Of a stretch of DNA of 60,969 bases, positions 7,669-16,562 are shown in pieces. A model generated the notes under the pieces. That model was not told the DNA's origin. It ran no database searches and was given only the letters and a program-made list of their open reading frames with translations. The stretch spans positions 1 through 60,969 of the forward strand of contig CACZVE010000034.1 of the NCBI GenBank assembly GCA_902784565.1, in the 5' to 3' direction. How positions within the stretch are numbered: position 1 is the stretch's first letter; each line of letters begins with the position of its first letter. The translations under genes and the position numbers were made by a program. This DNA comes from an uncultured Prevotellaceae bacterium (GTDB lineage Bacteria; Bacteroidota; Bacteroidia; Bacteroidales; Bacteroidaceae).

Positions 7669-9540
7669 ATGAGAGATAAGATAGATTGTTTTTTGCCACA
7701 GGGCGAGTCGCAGGCGACAGAAGATACGGTGGCGCAGTTGCGGAACAACAAGACGGTGCAGCGTGTGGTCTGTTTAGACAAGAGTCTGATGGCCAGCAGT
7801 ACCCTGATGCAGGTGGCCGAGAATGCCAAGGCCGAATATGTGTTGTTGTTGACAAAGCCCGTCAGGGTGACATTGGGACAGGGAAGTCTGGACCGGATGC
7901 TCCGTGTGGCCAGCGACTCGAATGCCGTGATGGTCTATGCCGATCATATCGAGAGGAAAGAGGAAAGTGGAAAGTGGAAAGAGGAAAGGCATCCGGCGAT
8001 CGATTATTTCCCCGGCAGCATCCGCGACGACTTCGATTTCGGTTCGTTGTGGCTCGTCAAGACGTCATTGCTCCACACCTTCGCCATGCAGGCTGGAGAA
8101 CACGACTACCAGTATGCGGGTCTCTATGCCCTGCGCCTCTTTTTGAGTCGTCAGGGACAGATTTTCCACATCAATGAATACCTCTATACTGAGGAAGAGA
8201 CCGATCTGAGGGCTTCGGGCGTAAAACAGTTCGACTACGTGAATCCCCGTAACCGTGAAGTGCAGATTGAGATGGAGCATGCTGCGACGGCCCATCTGGC
8301 TGCTATCAATGCCAAGATCGACCCCGGCTTCTACCGTCGTCCGGACTTCAACGAACAGGCCTTCGATATCGAGGCCTCTGTGGTCATCCCCGTCTTTAAC
8401 CGTGAGAAGACCATCCTTGATGCTGTGGAGAGTGCGCTGGGACAGAAGGCCAACTTCATGTTTAATGTCATTGTGGTGGATAACCACTCCACCGACCGCA
8501 CTACCGAACTCCTGAACAGCATCCATGACGAACGGCTGGTGCATATCATTCCTGAGCGGACGGATCTCGGCATCGGTGGCTGTTGGAATGAGGCCATCAA
8601 TGATGACCGTTGCGGACGTTTTGCCGTACAACTCGACTCCGATGACCTCTATTCCTCTCCTAAGACCCTCCAGCAGATTGTGGAGACTTTCTATAAACAG
8701 AATGCCGCGATGGTGGTGGGTTCGTACCGGATGTGCGACTTCGAACTGAATACGCTTCCTCCTGGACTCATCGACCACAAGGAGTGGACGGATGAGAACG
8801 GTCCTAATAATGCCCTGCGCATCAACGGTCTCGGAGCGCCGCGTGCTTTCTTTACACCGTTGTTGCGGCAGATACAGTTCCCAAATACCAGTTATGGTGA
8901 GGATTATGCCCTCGGACTGATCTTCTCGCGCCATTACCGTATCGGACGTATCTACACCGAACTATATCTCTGCCGGCGTTGGGGAGGCAACAGTGACGCT
9001 GCCCTCAGCATCGATAAGATCAATGCCAACAACCTCTATAAAGACCGTCTGCGCACGTTGGAGATCCTGGCCCGTCAACAGATGAATCAAGGTAAGCAGG
9101 AACTGATGACCGACTCGGCGCTGCAACGTTTCTTCAACCGTCAGTTGGAGAAGTGGGAGACTGCCCGTCAACGTTATCAGGATCTGCGGAGCGTACAGAC
9201 CCGTGAGTTGGCGGTGGGCGCCTCGAGCATCCAGGTACAGTGGAATCCTGCCCGGATGGTGTCTACGGGAGCCAGCATCGACAAGAAAGCCATTGAGGCC
9301 CGTCCTTGTTTCCTCTGTGAACAGAACCGTCCGAAGGAACAGATCAAGAAGGAGGTTGACGGACAGTACGAACTGCTTGTCAATCCTTTCCCCATCTTGC
9401 CGCAACACTTCACCATCCCTGCTGTGAAGCATCAGCCGCAACGTATCCTGGAGTCGTATGGTGAGATACATAAATTGTTGGAGGTCTATCCGGAGATGAT
9501 GGTCTTTTACAACGGGCCCATGGAAGCGGTTGTCGAGTAA
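7669..9540 (+). CDS. GT2 glycosyltransferase joined to the first part of a DUF4922 domain
   Basis: Residues about 235-480 form a GT-A family 2 glycosyltransferase: [26 protein letters not shown], and the acidic LDSDD. Residues about 535-620 start a DUF4922/HIT-like region ([32 protein letters not shown]). Right after VFYNGP the frame ends in a short unrelated tail, while another frame continues [11 protein letters not shown]. This points to a deletion removing the HxHxQ-type motif and shifting the frame. Five ggaaa-type heptamers (7953-7987) lie in the coding region. TATCTTTG at 7633-7640 supports the start. Soluble; acceptor unknown. Confidence 0.75.
   Translation: MRDKIDCFLPQGESQATEDTVAQLRNNKTVQRVVCLDKSLMASSTLMQVAENAKAEYVLLLTKPVRVTLGQGSLDRMLRVASDSNAVMVYADHIERKEESGKWKEERHPAIDYFPGSIRDDFDFGSLWLVKTSLLHTFAMQAGEHDYQYAGLYALRLFLSRQGQIFHINEYLYTEEETDLRASGVKQFDYVNPRNREVQIEMEHAATAHLAAINAKIDPGFYRRPDFNEQAFDIEASVVIPVFNREKTILDAVESALGQKANFMFNVIVVDNHSTDRTTELLNSIHDERLVHIIPERTDLGIGGCWNEAINDDRCGRFAVQLDSDDLYSSPKTLQQIVETFYKQNAAMVVGSYRMCDFELNTLPPGLIDHKEWTDENGPNNALRINGLGAPRAFFTPLLRQIQFPNTSYGEDYALGLIFSRHYRIGRIYTELYLCRRWGGNSDAALSIDKINANNLYKDRLRTLEILARQQMNQGKQELMTDSALQRFFNRQLEKWETARQRYQDLRSVQTRELAVGASSIQVQWNPARMVSTGASIDKKAIEARPCFLCEQNRPKEQIKKEVDGQYELLVNPFPILPQHFTIPAVKHQPQRILESYGEIHKLLEVYPEMMVFYNGPMEAVVE
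7953..7987. repeat. Heptanucleotide tandem repeat inside the glycosyltransferase gene
   Basis: Five units of gWggaaa (gaggaaa or gtggaaa), encoding a Lys/Glu-rich linker near residue 100. Confidence 0.85.
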
Positions 9541-11227
9541 CCTCACACTCATCGTCAGTCTTAATGAGCACGAAGACATCTCCCTCATCGACGACTATCC
9601 TTGTACGGCACTGCTTATCCGCAGTCGTTCGCAGTATGGCGATGAACAACTCTTCCGCCGTCTCTATGAAGCACTGCCTGCAGTGGAGCCTGAACCGATG
9701 CTGAATATCGTGTCCTGGCGACATGAGGACGATTTCCTGTCGGTGGTCTTCCCACGTACCAAGCACCGTCCCGACTGCTATTATGCAGAAGGCACCGAAC
9801 AGTATATCATCTCTCCGGGAGCCCTCGATATGGCAGGACTCATCATCACGCCCCGTGAAGAAGATTTCGAACGTCTCACGCCCGAGAAGGCGCTGAGCAT
9901 TCTCGACGAGATCACCCTCAAGGGTGACGCCCTTCAGCAAGTCCTTGACACACTGCAAAGTGAGAGCGGTAGCAAACTTTCAACTTTCAACTCTCAATTC
10001 TCAACTCAAAAGGAGCCCAACGTCACCGTCGGCATCGTCAGTGCCGCCAAGATCTCCTTCACCCTTAATGCACCGTATACCGCCAAAGGCGAGACGTTGA
10101 CAGGCGAACAACAGGTGGAGTTTTCTGAGGGCGGCATCCTCTGGCGCGGAAACCAGTATCGGGAACTGACTTTCACGCCGCAGTCTGACGAGGCTTCGTT
10201 CTCGCTCTATGATGTCACCATCGGCGTGAACTTCCACTGGGAGCGCAAGGAGACACAGGTGTTCTCCGGCACCCTCCGACTGGTGGTTGAGGCGGATAAG
10301 ATTGTTGCCATCAACGAACTCCCCGTTGAACGTTACCTCACGAGTGTCATCTCCAGTGAGATGTCGGCCACAGCCTCAAAGGAGTTCCTGAAGGCACATG
10401 CGGTCATCTCCCGTTCGTGGCTCCTCGCACAGATTGAGAAGCGTAAGCAACTGGACAATGGCGGCACAGGTTTCTTCTCGTTCATCAAGAAGGACGATGA
10501 ACTCATCCGTTGGTATGACCGCGAGGACCATACCATCTTCGATGTCTGCGCCGATGACCACTGTCAGCGTTATCAAGGCATCACGAAACAGTCGAGTCCT
10601 GTGGTGGAACAGGCCATCAGTGAGACACGCGGACAGATTCTGGCCTACGGCGACGAGATCTGTGATGCCCGTTTCTCGAAGTGTTGTGGGGGTGAGACCG
10701 AGGAGTTCCAATATTGTTGGGAGGACACGCCGAAGCCATATCTTGTGTCCTTCCATGATCCCTATTGTGACACCCACGATGCACATATTCTCTCACAGGT
10801 GCTCAACGACTACGATCAGGAGACACCCGACTTCTATCGCTGGACGGTGGAATATACGCAGGAAGGACTCTCCGAACTCGTCAACCGTAAGTTGAAGGAT
10901 GATTTCGGTCTGATCACCGACCTCATTCCCTTAGAGCGCGGCAAGAGTGGACGCATCTGGAAACTGAAGATCGTCGGCACGAAGAAGACCTTTATTATTG
11001 GTAAGGAACTCGAGATCCGTCGCGCCCTCAGCGAGACACATCTGCTTTCCTCTGCCTTCGACGTAGAACGACAGGGCGACCGCTTCATCCTTCATGGCAA
11101 GGGCTGGGGTCACGGTGTGGGTCTCTGTCAGATCGGTGCCGCCGTGATGGGCGAGCAAGGCAAGACCTACGATGAGATTCTCCTCTTCTACTACCGCAAC
11201 GCTGAGATTAAATGCCTCTATGAATAA
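9530..11227 (+). CDS. DUF4922 remainder plus SpoIID/LytB domain
   Basis: Residues about 1-140 look like the rest of the DUF4922 domain begun in the preceding gene; the nominal start is TTG, probably not a true initiation site. After a heptamer-encoded linker (9974-10008), residues about 160-565 are a SpoIID/LytB domain: [35 protein letters not shown], and the C-terminal [15 protein letters not shown]. SpoIID proteins act on peptidoglycan or stimulate amidases. No signal peptide is visible, consistent with being the C-terminal half of one larger protein. It precedes an AmpG-like muropeptide transporter, suggesting cell-wall recycling. Confidence 0.8.
   Translation: MSSNLTLIVSLNEHEDISLIDDYPCTALLIRSRSQYGDEQLFRRLYEALPAVEPEPMLNIVSWRHEDDFLSVVFPRTKHRPDCYYAEGTEQYIISPGALDMAGLIITPREEDFERLTPEKALSILDEITLKGDALQQVLDTLQSESGSKLSTFNSQFSTQKEPNVTVGIVSAAKISFTLNAPYTAKGETLTGEQQVEFSEGGILWRGNQYRELTFTPQSDEASFSLYDVTIGVNFHWERKETQVFSGTLRLVVEADKIVAINELPVERYLTSVISSEMSATASKEFLKAHAVISRSWLLAQIEKRKQLDNGGTGFFSFIKKDDELIRWYDREDHTIFDVCADDHCQRYQGITKQSSPVVEQAISETRGQILAYGDEICDARFSKCCGGETEEFQYCWEDTPKPYLVSFHDPYCDTHDAHILSQVLNDYDQETPDFYRWTVEYTQEGLSELVNRKLKDDFGLITDLIPLERGKSGRIWKLKIVGTKKTFIIGKELEIRRALSETHLLSSAFDVERQGDRFILHGKGWGHGVGLCQIGAAVMGEQGKTYDEILLFYYRNAEIKCLYE
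9974..10008. repeat. Heptanucleotide tandem repeat inside the SpoIID gene
   Basis: Five units close to caacttt / caactct, encoding a Ser/Thr/Asn-rich linker between the DUF4922 and SpoIID parts. Confidence 0.85.
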
Positions 11228-11249
11228 ATTGTAAATTGTCAAATTGTAA

Positions 11250-12518
11250 ATGAAAAAGTCTCCCTGGGCCTGGGTGCCCACCCTTTACTTCGCAGAAGGT
11301 CTGCCCTACGTGGCTGTGATGACCATCTCACTCATCATGTACAAGCGTCTCGGTCTGTCGAATGCCGACATCACGCTCTACACCTCCTGGCTCTATCTGC
11401 CGTGGGTCATCAAACCCTTATGGAGTCCGTTTATCGACATTCTTCGTACCAAGCGTTGGTGGATCATTGCCATGCAGTTGCTCATCGGTGCATCCCTCGC
11501 TGGGGTGGCCTTCACCATCCCCGCTCCCTATTGGTTGCAGGGGTCATTGGCTTTCTTCTGGCTGATGGCTTTCTCCAGCGCCACGCACGACATTGCTGCC
11601 GACGGTTTTTATATGCTTGGTCTCGAACAGCATGATCAGGCTTATTTCGTGGGCATCCGTTCGACGTTCTACCGTATTGCTACCATCGTCGGACAGGGTC
11701 TGCTGGTGATGTTGGCAGGTAATCTCGAGGTTGTCACCCGCAACATCAAATATTCCTGGAGTATCACGTTCTATGGGATGGCGGGTATCTTCATCGCCTT
11801 CTGGCTATGGCACAACTACATCCTGCCGCGTCCTACGGAAGATAAGGGCCTGACGCGTCTCAGTGGCGGCGAGATCATGAGTGAGTTCTGGATGACGCTA
11901 AAAACGTTCTTCCAGAAGCCACAGGTATGGGCGGGCATCTGTTTCATGCTGTTCTATCGTATGCCGGAGGGACTATTGGCCAAGGTCAGCGCCCTCTTCC
12001 TCATCGATGCGCAGCATAACGGTGGTCTGGGACTCTCGCCAGCAGAATACGGACTGGTACAGGGAACGGTGGGTGTCATTGGACTGACGCTGGGCGGTAT
12101 CCTCGGTGGTATCGTGGCCAGTCGTGACGGACTGAAACGTTGGCTCTGGCCCATGGTGATGGCTATCACACTGCCCGACCTGGTGTATGTCTACCTCTCC
12201 TACGCCCTCCCTGAGAATTTCTTCATCATCAATGCCTGTATCTTCGTGGAGCAGTTCGGCTATGGTTTCGGTTTCTCGGCCTATATGCTATACCTTATAT
12301 ATTATAGTCAGGGTGAGCACAAGACGGCCCATTATGCCCTCTGCACCGCTTTCATGGCGTTGTCGATGATGATTCCGGGTCTCTTTGCCGGTGCCTTACA
12401 GGAGTCGGTGGGCTATCCCGCCTTCTTCCTCATTGTCGTCGCAGCCTGCGTCATGACGTATATCGTCACGGCCTTCCTGAAGATCGATCCTGAGTTCGGT
12501 AAGAAGAAACAAGAATAA
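11250..12518 (+). CDS. ampG: AmpG-like MFS muropeptide transporter
   Basis: 422 residues with about twelve membrane helices. The N-terminal LYFAEGLPYVAV and SWLYLPWVIKPLWSPFID, and ATHDIAADGFYML in helix 4-5, match the AmpG/PAT family of the major facilitator superfamily, which imports muropeptides or anhydro-muramyl sugars from the periplasm. It begins 22 nt after the SpoIID gene, separated by aaattgt heptamers, and likely shares the transcript. Ends at a strong bidirectional terminator. The exact substrate (muropeptide or MurNAc) cannot be told from sequence. Confidence 0.85.
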   Translation: MKKSPWAWVPTLYFAEGLPYVAVMTISLIMYKRLGLSNADITLYTSWLYLPWVIKPLWSPFIDILRTKRWWIIAMQLLIGASLAGVAFTIPAPYWLQGSLAFFWLMAFSSATHDIAADGFYMLGLEQHDQAYFVGIRSTFYRIATIVGQGLLVMLAGNLEVVTRNIKYSWSITFYGMAGIFIAFWLWHNYILPRPTEDKGLTRLSGGEIMSEFWMTLKTFFQKPQVWAGICFMLFYRMPEGLLAKVSALFLIDAQHNGGLGLSPAEYGLVQGTVGVIGLTLGGILGGIVASRDGLKRWLWPMVMAITLPDLVYVYLSYALPENFFIINACIFVEQFGYGFGFSAYMLYLIYYSQGEHKTAHYALCTAFMALSMMIPGLFAGALQESVGYPAFFLIVVAACVMTYIVTAFLKIDPEFGKKKQE

Positions 12519-12522
12519 ACAC

Positions 12523-12548
12523 AAATCCCCGCCAACTGGCGGGGATTT
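12523..12548. terminator. Bidirectional terminator between ampG and cysE
   Basis: Perfect 11-bp stem (aaatccccgcc / ggcggggattt) with an AACT loop, between convergent genes. A/T tails on both sides let it serve either strand. Confidence 0.9.
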
Positions 12549-12552
12549 ATGA

Positions 12553-13467
12553 TTAAATACCTAATCCGTCCTCGAAGCCGGCATCGATGGCTTTCGACTG
12601 GAGTATCTTCGAATAGGGAGGCACGCTGTGCGTCAGCCAGATGTTACCACCGATGACGGAGTCGTGTCCGATGGTGATACGTCCCAGTATCGAGGCATTG
12701 GAATAGACCGTCACATTATCCTCGATGATGGGGTGGCGCGGCACGTTCAACATGTTTCCTTCCTCGTCGTACTTAAAACTCTTTGCACCGAGTGTCACAC
12801 CCTGATAGAGTGTCACATGATTGCCGATGATGGTAGTCTCACCGATGACCACACCCGTACCGTGGTCAATCGAGAAGTATTCGCCTATCTGTGCACCCGG
12901 ATGGATGTCGATACCTGTCTTCGAGTGTGCCTGTTCGGTGATGATACGAGGGATGACGGGCACGCCCATCTTATGCAACTGGTGTGCCACGCGGTAGTGT
13001 ACCATCGTGTTCACTACGGGGTAACAGAAAATCACCTCGCCGTAGGTCTTGGCGGCAGGGTCGTTGTCGAACATCGCCTGGATGTCGGTATAGAGCAGAC
13101 GTTTGATCTCCGGCAACGCGTCGATGAACTTCAGTGCCAGTCTTTCACCGGTGCAGAGCACATCCTCTTCCTGACATTCCTCGCAGAACTGCAGCCCGCG
13201 GGCAATCTGCTGGCGCAGCAGACGGTAGAGTTCTTCCATCGATACACCTATCTGATAGGCGCGCAGTTCCTCGTCGGGCTGCCGCTTGTGGAAATAGTCG
13301 GTGAACACGATGCTCTTGATCAGGTTCACGATGCGCTTCACATCGTCCACCGACGGCAGTTGCGTCTGTGTGGCCGTAGGCATCATCCTGACCTCGTCAA
13401 CCGAGTGTTTTGAGAGCACGCCCACATTGCGGCGCAGGGTCTCGTTGATTTCTTTCTGTTCCATCAT
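12553..13467 (-). CDS. cysE: Serine O-acetyltransferase
   Basis: Acetylates serine from acetyl-CoA, the first step of cysteine synthesis. About 304 residues. An alpha-helical N-terminal domain is followed by a left-handed beta-helix of hexapeptide repeats (TGIDIHPGAQIGEYFSIDHG, VVIGETTIIGNHVTLYQGVT). The catalytic His/Asp region DHGTGVVIGE is intact. The start at 13467 (or 13464) is chosen because TAACTTTG at 13485-13492 would put the longer frame upstream of the transcript start. Single-gene unit ending at the terminator shared with ampG. Confidence 0.93.
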   Translation of the reverse strand: MMEQKEINETLRRNVGVLSKHSVDEVRMMPTATQTQLPSVDDVKRIVNLIKSIVFTDYFHKRQPDEELRAYQIGVSMEELYRLLRQQIARGLQFCEECQEEDVLCTGERLALKFIDALPEIKRLLYTDIQAMFDNDPAAKTYGEVIFCYPVVNTMVHYRVAHQLHKMGVPVIPRIITEQAHSKTGIDIHPGAQIGEYFSIDHGTGVVIGETTIIGNHVTLYQGVTLGAKSFKYDEEGNMLNVPRHPIIEDNVTVYSNASILGRITIGHDSVIGGNIWLTHSVPPYSKILQSKAIDAGFEDGLGI

Positions 13468-13555
13468 ATAATGGTTTTGGGCGACAAAGTTACACAAATT
13501 ATTCGAAAAAACAAAAATTATGGTGGCAGATTATCATTTTCTCAATAAAAACTAT

Positions 13556-13563
13556 TATCTTTG
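13556..13563 (+). promoter_or_regulatory. -7 box of the mntA-hepT unit
   Basis: TATCTTTG followed by GCAG, 20 nt before the first ATG of mntA. Confidence 0.65.
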
Positions 13564-13582
13564 CAGCAGAATCAAATGAAAT

Positions 13583-13888
13583 ATGCTTATGGCTACACAG
13601 GAGATACAACAATTGATTGCCAACTACTTCAAGACGCAGCCTGTTTTGAAAGCGTGGATCTTTGGTTCATACTCTCGTGGAGAACAGCGCGAAGATTCTG
13701 ATATCGACATTCTGATTCTACCGGACAAATCGCAGCATTTCAGTCTGTTCACCCTCAGTGGGATATATGAGGACTTGAAAGACTTGTTGGGAATAGAGGT
13801 CGATTTGATTACAGAAGGCGGTCTGATGCCTTTTGCCCGTGAAAGTGCCGATCGCGACAAAATCCTGATTTATGAGAGAGCAGCGTAA
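13583..13888 (+). CDS. mntA: MntA-type nucleotidyltransferase antitoxin
   Basis: 101 residues of the minimal nucleotidyltransferase fold. The signature GSX10DXD is complete: GSYSRGEQREDSDID (about residues 31-45), with a later conserved Asp in VDLIT. In characterised MntA/HepT pairs the antitoxin adenylylates the toxin near its RNase site. Start could be 13583 or the second ATG at 13589. The gene overlaps hepT by 17 nt, as expected for a co-translated toxin-antitoxin pair. Confidence 0.9.
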   Translation: MLMATQEIQQLIANYFKTQPVLKAWIFGSYSRGEQREDSDIDILILPDKSQHFSLFTLSGIYEDLKDLLGIEVDLITEGGLMPFARESADRDKILIYERAA

Positions 13889-14225
13889 TGATCCTAAGCG
13901 CCTGCAGGATATATTGCAGGCAATCGACACAATATCCCAATATGTGGATGGCCGTAGCATGGAGGAATTCCTTGCCGACAAGAAGTCGTATCATGCCGTC
14001 ATTTACAACATCATGATAATAGGAGAGGCTGCCAATATGCTGACCTTCGAGTTTCGTGAAGCCCACTCTGATATGCAGTGGCGCCAGATAACGAACATGC
14101 GCAATTTCTTGATACATGGCTACCATAATGTTGAGGAGGATCTTGTATGGGAGGCCATTGCAATAGGGCTTCCTCCAATCCGTGAGAAAATTGCCAAGTT
14201 TCTGGAAGAGATAGAATCAAAATAA
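13872..14225 (+). CDS. hepT: HepT-type HEPN ribonuclease toxin
   Basis: 117 residues, all-alpha HEPN (DUF86) domain. The RX4HXY active-site motif is present as RNFLIHGY (about residues 77-84), with conserved IGEAAN before it. HepT toxins are RNases controlled by MntA-type partners. Both motifs of the pair are intact here, so the system looks functional. A hairpin terminator follows at 14272-14295. Confidence 0.9.
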   Translation: MREQRNDPKRLQDILQAIDTISQYVDGRSMEEFLADKKSYHAVIYNIMIIGEAANMLTFEFREAHSDMQWRQITNMRNFLIHGYHNVEEDLVWEAIAIGLPPIREKIAKFLEEIESK

Positions 14226-14271
14226 TTGTAGTCATATTGTCAAACTCTCAAAAGGATAAAGGAGAAGAGAA

Positions 14272-14295
14272 AGGGCTGCCTCGAAAGACAGCCCT
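14272..14295 (+). terminator. Hairpin after hepT
   Basis: agggctg / cagccct, 7-bp stem with a 10-nt loop, followed by a weak T-rich stretch (ttcctttta). Confidence 0.6.
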
Positions 14296-14319
14296 CATCA
14301 GTTCCTTTTATAGTGCAGT

Positions 14320-14604
14320 ATGAAAGTCGAAACAATCAAGTGCACTTTACTAGGTGCTATTGGTGCCTCGGACATTCGTGCCCTTCTGGGTGTGCTTCGT
14401 GCTGGTGACATCGCTTTGTTCGTTACAAGCGGTACGTTCTCGCCTGATGCGAAGTCCACCGGTACCAGTTCGCGTGAGTTCATCCGTCTAATTGATGGCG
14501 ATGAGTTTATCGACATGTGGCTGGAATTCTACGATAAAATGACTGATGATGACAAGAATATGTTGCCTCTGAAACGTATCTCGTTTTTGGGGAATAACGA
14601 ATAA
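14320..14604 (+). pseudogene. Mrr-like restriction endonuclease C-terminal fragment
   Basis: 94 codons. The segment ALFVTSGTFSPDAKS followed by IRLIDGDEFIDMWLEF resembles the end of the Mrr_cat nuclease fold (…TTGxFSxxA… then IxLIDGxxL). The catalytic Asp and QxK residues of that fold lie N-terminal to this segment and are missing, as is the DNA-binding winged helix. Upstream is the hepT terminator, with no room for the missing part. I therefore read it as a 5'-truncated remnant; a short stand-alone protein cannot be excluded. Confidence 0.55.
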
Positions 14605-14636
14605 AAGAGATGCAGGGCAGTGTTACACAAGTCCAT

Positions 14637-14658
14637 TTACACATCGTTCCTGTCCCCC
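14637..14658. repeat. Dispersed repeat copy (first of two)
   Basis: A 22-bp sequence, core cgttcctgtccccc, occurs identically at 15096-15117. Its complement contains CAGGGGGACAGG, similar to the ends of the palindromes at 49116 and 51139. The pair brackets the 41-bp array. Confidence 0.8.
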
Positions 14659-14689
14659 TGTGTATGTCCCTGTGTAAAATTGAATCAGG

Positions 14690-14721
14690 AATATATTCCC
14701 AAAAATTAATGGGAATATATT
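14690..14721. repeat. 11-bp inverted repeat
   Basis: aatatattccc and gggaatatatt, perfect arms with a 10-nt loop, just before the 41-bp array. Confidence 0.8.
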
Positions 14722-14735
14722 TTGTAAGCAAAAAA

Positions 14736-14940
14736 TAATGATTTGCTACAAAACTAAATATTCCATCTTTAAAATATAATGATTTGCTGCAAAACTAAAT
14801 ATTCTATCTTTAAAATATAATGATCTGTTGCAAAACTAAATATTCTGAATCTAAAATATAATGATTTGCTACAAAACTAAATATTTTAAATCTGAAATAT
14901 ATTCCCATTCTACAAAACTAAATATTTTGAATCTCAAATA
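14736..14940. repeat. Tandem array of five 41-bp units
   Basis: Units start near 14736, 14777, 14818, 14859 and 14900; the last has a changed first half. Each contains acaaaactaaatatt. On the minus strand each unit reads TAGTTTTG, which matches TAnnTTTG. Units abut without unique spacers, so this is not a CRISPR. No gene is seen between 14605 and 15284 except a short minus-strand remnant. Confidence 0.9.
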
Positions 14941-15016
14941 TGGTCCCCCAAAATCTGGGGCAATATATTGCAGAGTCAGAGAATACGCACTATGAGAAAA
15001 AGTAGTTAAAAAAAAG

Positions 15017-15082
15017 TTAGCCGAATGCTATTTTCGACAAGAGCAGGTCATTCACAAATTGACGCAGGGACTCTTCGCTCAT
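15017..15082 (-). pseudogene. Possible 3' end of a lost gene (21 codons)
   Basis: A minus-strand frame reads MSEESLRQFVNDLLLSKIAF, one more residue, then TAA. It looks like a normal helical protein end. Upstream of it the frame runs into the repeat at 15096, where coding character is lost. Probably a remnant cut by repeat insertion, or a chance frame. Confidence 0.3.
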
Positions 15083-15095
15083 CTTGATGCCGCCA

Positions 15096-15117
15096 TTACA
15101 CATCGTTCCTGTCCCCC
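15096..15117. repeat. Dispersed repeat copy (second of two)
   Basis: Identical to 14637-14658 and followed by a CCCCAGTTTTGGGG dyad. Confidence 0.8.
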
Positions 15118-15222
15118 AGTTTTGGGGCAGTATTTTGAGGTGTGAAAGTGGGGCAAACCAGGGATGGCGCAGGCATTCTCCGTCTCTTGGAAGGATGGGT
15201 TAGGGGCAGGGCATAAAAAAAC

Positions 15223-15254
15223 GTCGAAAGATTTGGTACTTTCGGCTTTTTTTT
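15223..15254 (+). terminator. Terminator before the 15285 gene
   Basis: gtcgaaag / ctttcggc stem with an 8-nt loop followed by eight T. The next promoter box TATTTTTG (15256-15263) begins right after the T-run. No intact plus-strand gene precedes it, so it may end a lost gene. Confidence 0.7.
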
Positions 15255-15284
15255 CTATTTTTGCAGCGATAAAATGATAATGTA

Positions 15285-16523
15285 ATGATTAAAAGGAGTC
15301 TGATACTAACAATGATCCTGTTGTGTGGTCTTTACACAATGGCTCAAGATGCTGTGTGGACGTTCAGCGGCAAGGTGGTTGACGCTAAGACACGGAAGGC
15401 ATTGTCGTACGTCAGTGTGACGGACCGTAACATCGGTACGGTGACCAACGCGGAGGGCGAGTTTACCCTGAAACTGAAGGCAGAACCGACCGCCGTGACT
15501 TTCTCCTGCCTGGGCTATCGCACACAACGGTTGACGGCAGCGGAGTGCAAGGCGCTGGAGGCCGAAAATAAGGCTGTGCAGATGCAGGCCAGTTCGGTGG
15601 TGCTCAGCGAGATCGTGGTGAAGGGCGTGGACAATCCTCGTCAACTCGTAGAACGGGCCATCGACAAGATAGATGATAATTATCCCCGTGTGCCGAGTCT
15701 GTTGCGCGGCTTCTACCGTGAGACCACTCAGAAGCGTAACCGTTTCATCAGTGTGTCGGAAGGTGTGGTGGATGTGTATAAGTCACCTTATTACAGACTG
15801 GACTGGCGCGACGGTGTGGCGATCCTGAAGGGGCGCCGACTGTTGAGTCAGCGCAAGAGCGACACGTTGGCTGTGAAACTGCAGGGAGGCCCTGTGCTGC
15901 CTGTGCATCTCGACGTGGTGAAGGAGCGCGACATCCTGTTGAACTATGATGAACTCAACAACTATCACTTTACTTACAAAGGTGTGAAGCAGACGGGCGA
16001 CCGTACGGCGTTCGTCATCGAGGTGAAGCCGGCCCTCATCATGGATTATCCCCTTTATAAAGGTAAACTCTACATCGATCAGGAGACGCTGGCGTTCACG
16101 AAGATAGAACTGGAACTGGACATGAGCGACGAGGAGAAGGTCACACAGGCCATCCTGCGTAAAAAACCCGTAGGACTGCGATTCACACCCCACGAGATGA
16201 GCATCAGCATAGACTATAGGACGGACGACGGACTGACGCGCATCAACTATATCCGTAACGTGATCCGCTTCCGCTGCGACTGGAAACGGAAACTCTTCAA
16301 GTCGAACTTTACCGTGGTATCGGAGATGGTGGTGACAGACCGCGCGGAAGGCGAGGATGTGAAACCCATCAAGGTGCGCGACACCTTTAACCGCCGTGAC
16401 AACTTCTACGATAAGGTGATCTACTTCGAGGATCCCGACTTCTGGGGCGACGAGAACATCATCGAGCCTACCGAAGACCTGTTGGAAGGCATCGAGAAGA
16501 TCAAACAGAAACTGAAAAAGTGA
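15285..16523 (+). CDS. Exported carboxypeptidase-regulatory-like domain protein
   Basis: 412 residues. Signal peptide (about 1-20, ending MAQ). Residues about 26-110 form a carboxypeptidase-D regulatory-like beta-sandwich (FSGKVVDAKTRKALSYVSV, GTVTNAEGEFTLKL, FSCLGYRT), common at the N-terminus of Bacteroidota surface proteins and TonB receptors. The rest (LLRGFYRET, GKLYIDQETLAFTKIE) resembles a soluble DUF5686-type region but no outer-membrane barrel follows. Location probably periplasmic or outer-membrane facing. Function unknown. Single-gene unit with its own -7 box and a terminator at 16531. Confidence 0.75.
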   Translation: MIKRSLILTMILLCGLYTMAQDAVWTFSGKVVDAKTRKALSYVSVTDRNIGTVTNAEGEFTLKLKAEPTAVTFSCLGYRTQRLTAAECKALEAENKAVQMQASSVVLSEIVVKGVDNPRQLVERAIDKIDDNYPRVPSLLRGFYRETTQKRNRFISVSEGVVDVYKSPYYRLDWRDGVAILKGRRLLSQRKSDTLAVKLQGGPVLPVHLDVVKERDILLNYDELNNYHFTYKGVKQTGDRTAFVIEVKPALIMDYPLYKGKLYIDQETLAFTKIELELDMSDEEKVTQAILRKKPVGLRFTPHEMSISIDYRTDDGLTRINYIRNVIRFRCDWKRKLFKSNFTVVSEMVVTDRAEGEDVKPIKVRDTFNRRDNFYDKVIYFEDPDFWGDENIIEPTEDLLEGIEKIKQKLKK

Positions 16524-16530
16524 AAATAAG

Positions 16531-16560
16531 AAATCCCGCTCAGCATTCTGGGCGGGATTT
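16531..16560. terminator. Bidirectional terminator
   Basis: aaatcccgc / gcgggattt, 9-bp stem with a 12-nt loop, between the convergent genes ending at 16523 and 16563. Confidence 0.85.
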
Positions 16561-16562
16561 CT

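Noticed and set aside
14736-14940. CRISPR array
   Set aside because: The 41-bp units abut with no unique spacers, the copies vary, and no cas gene is in the window.
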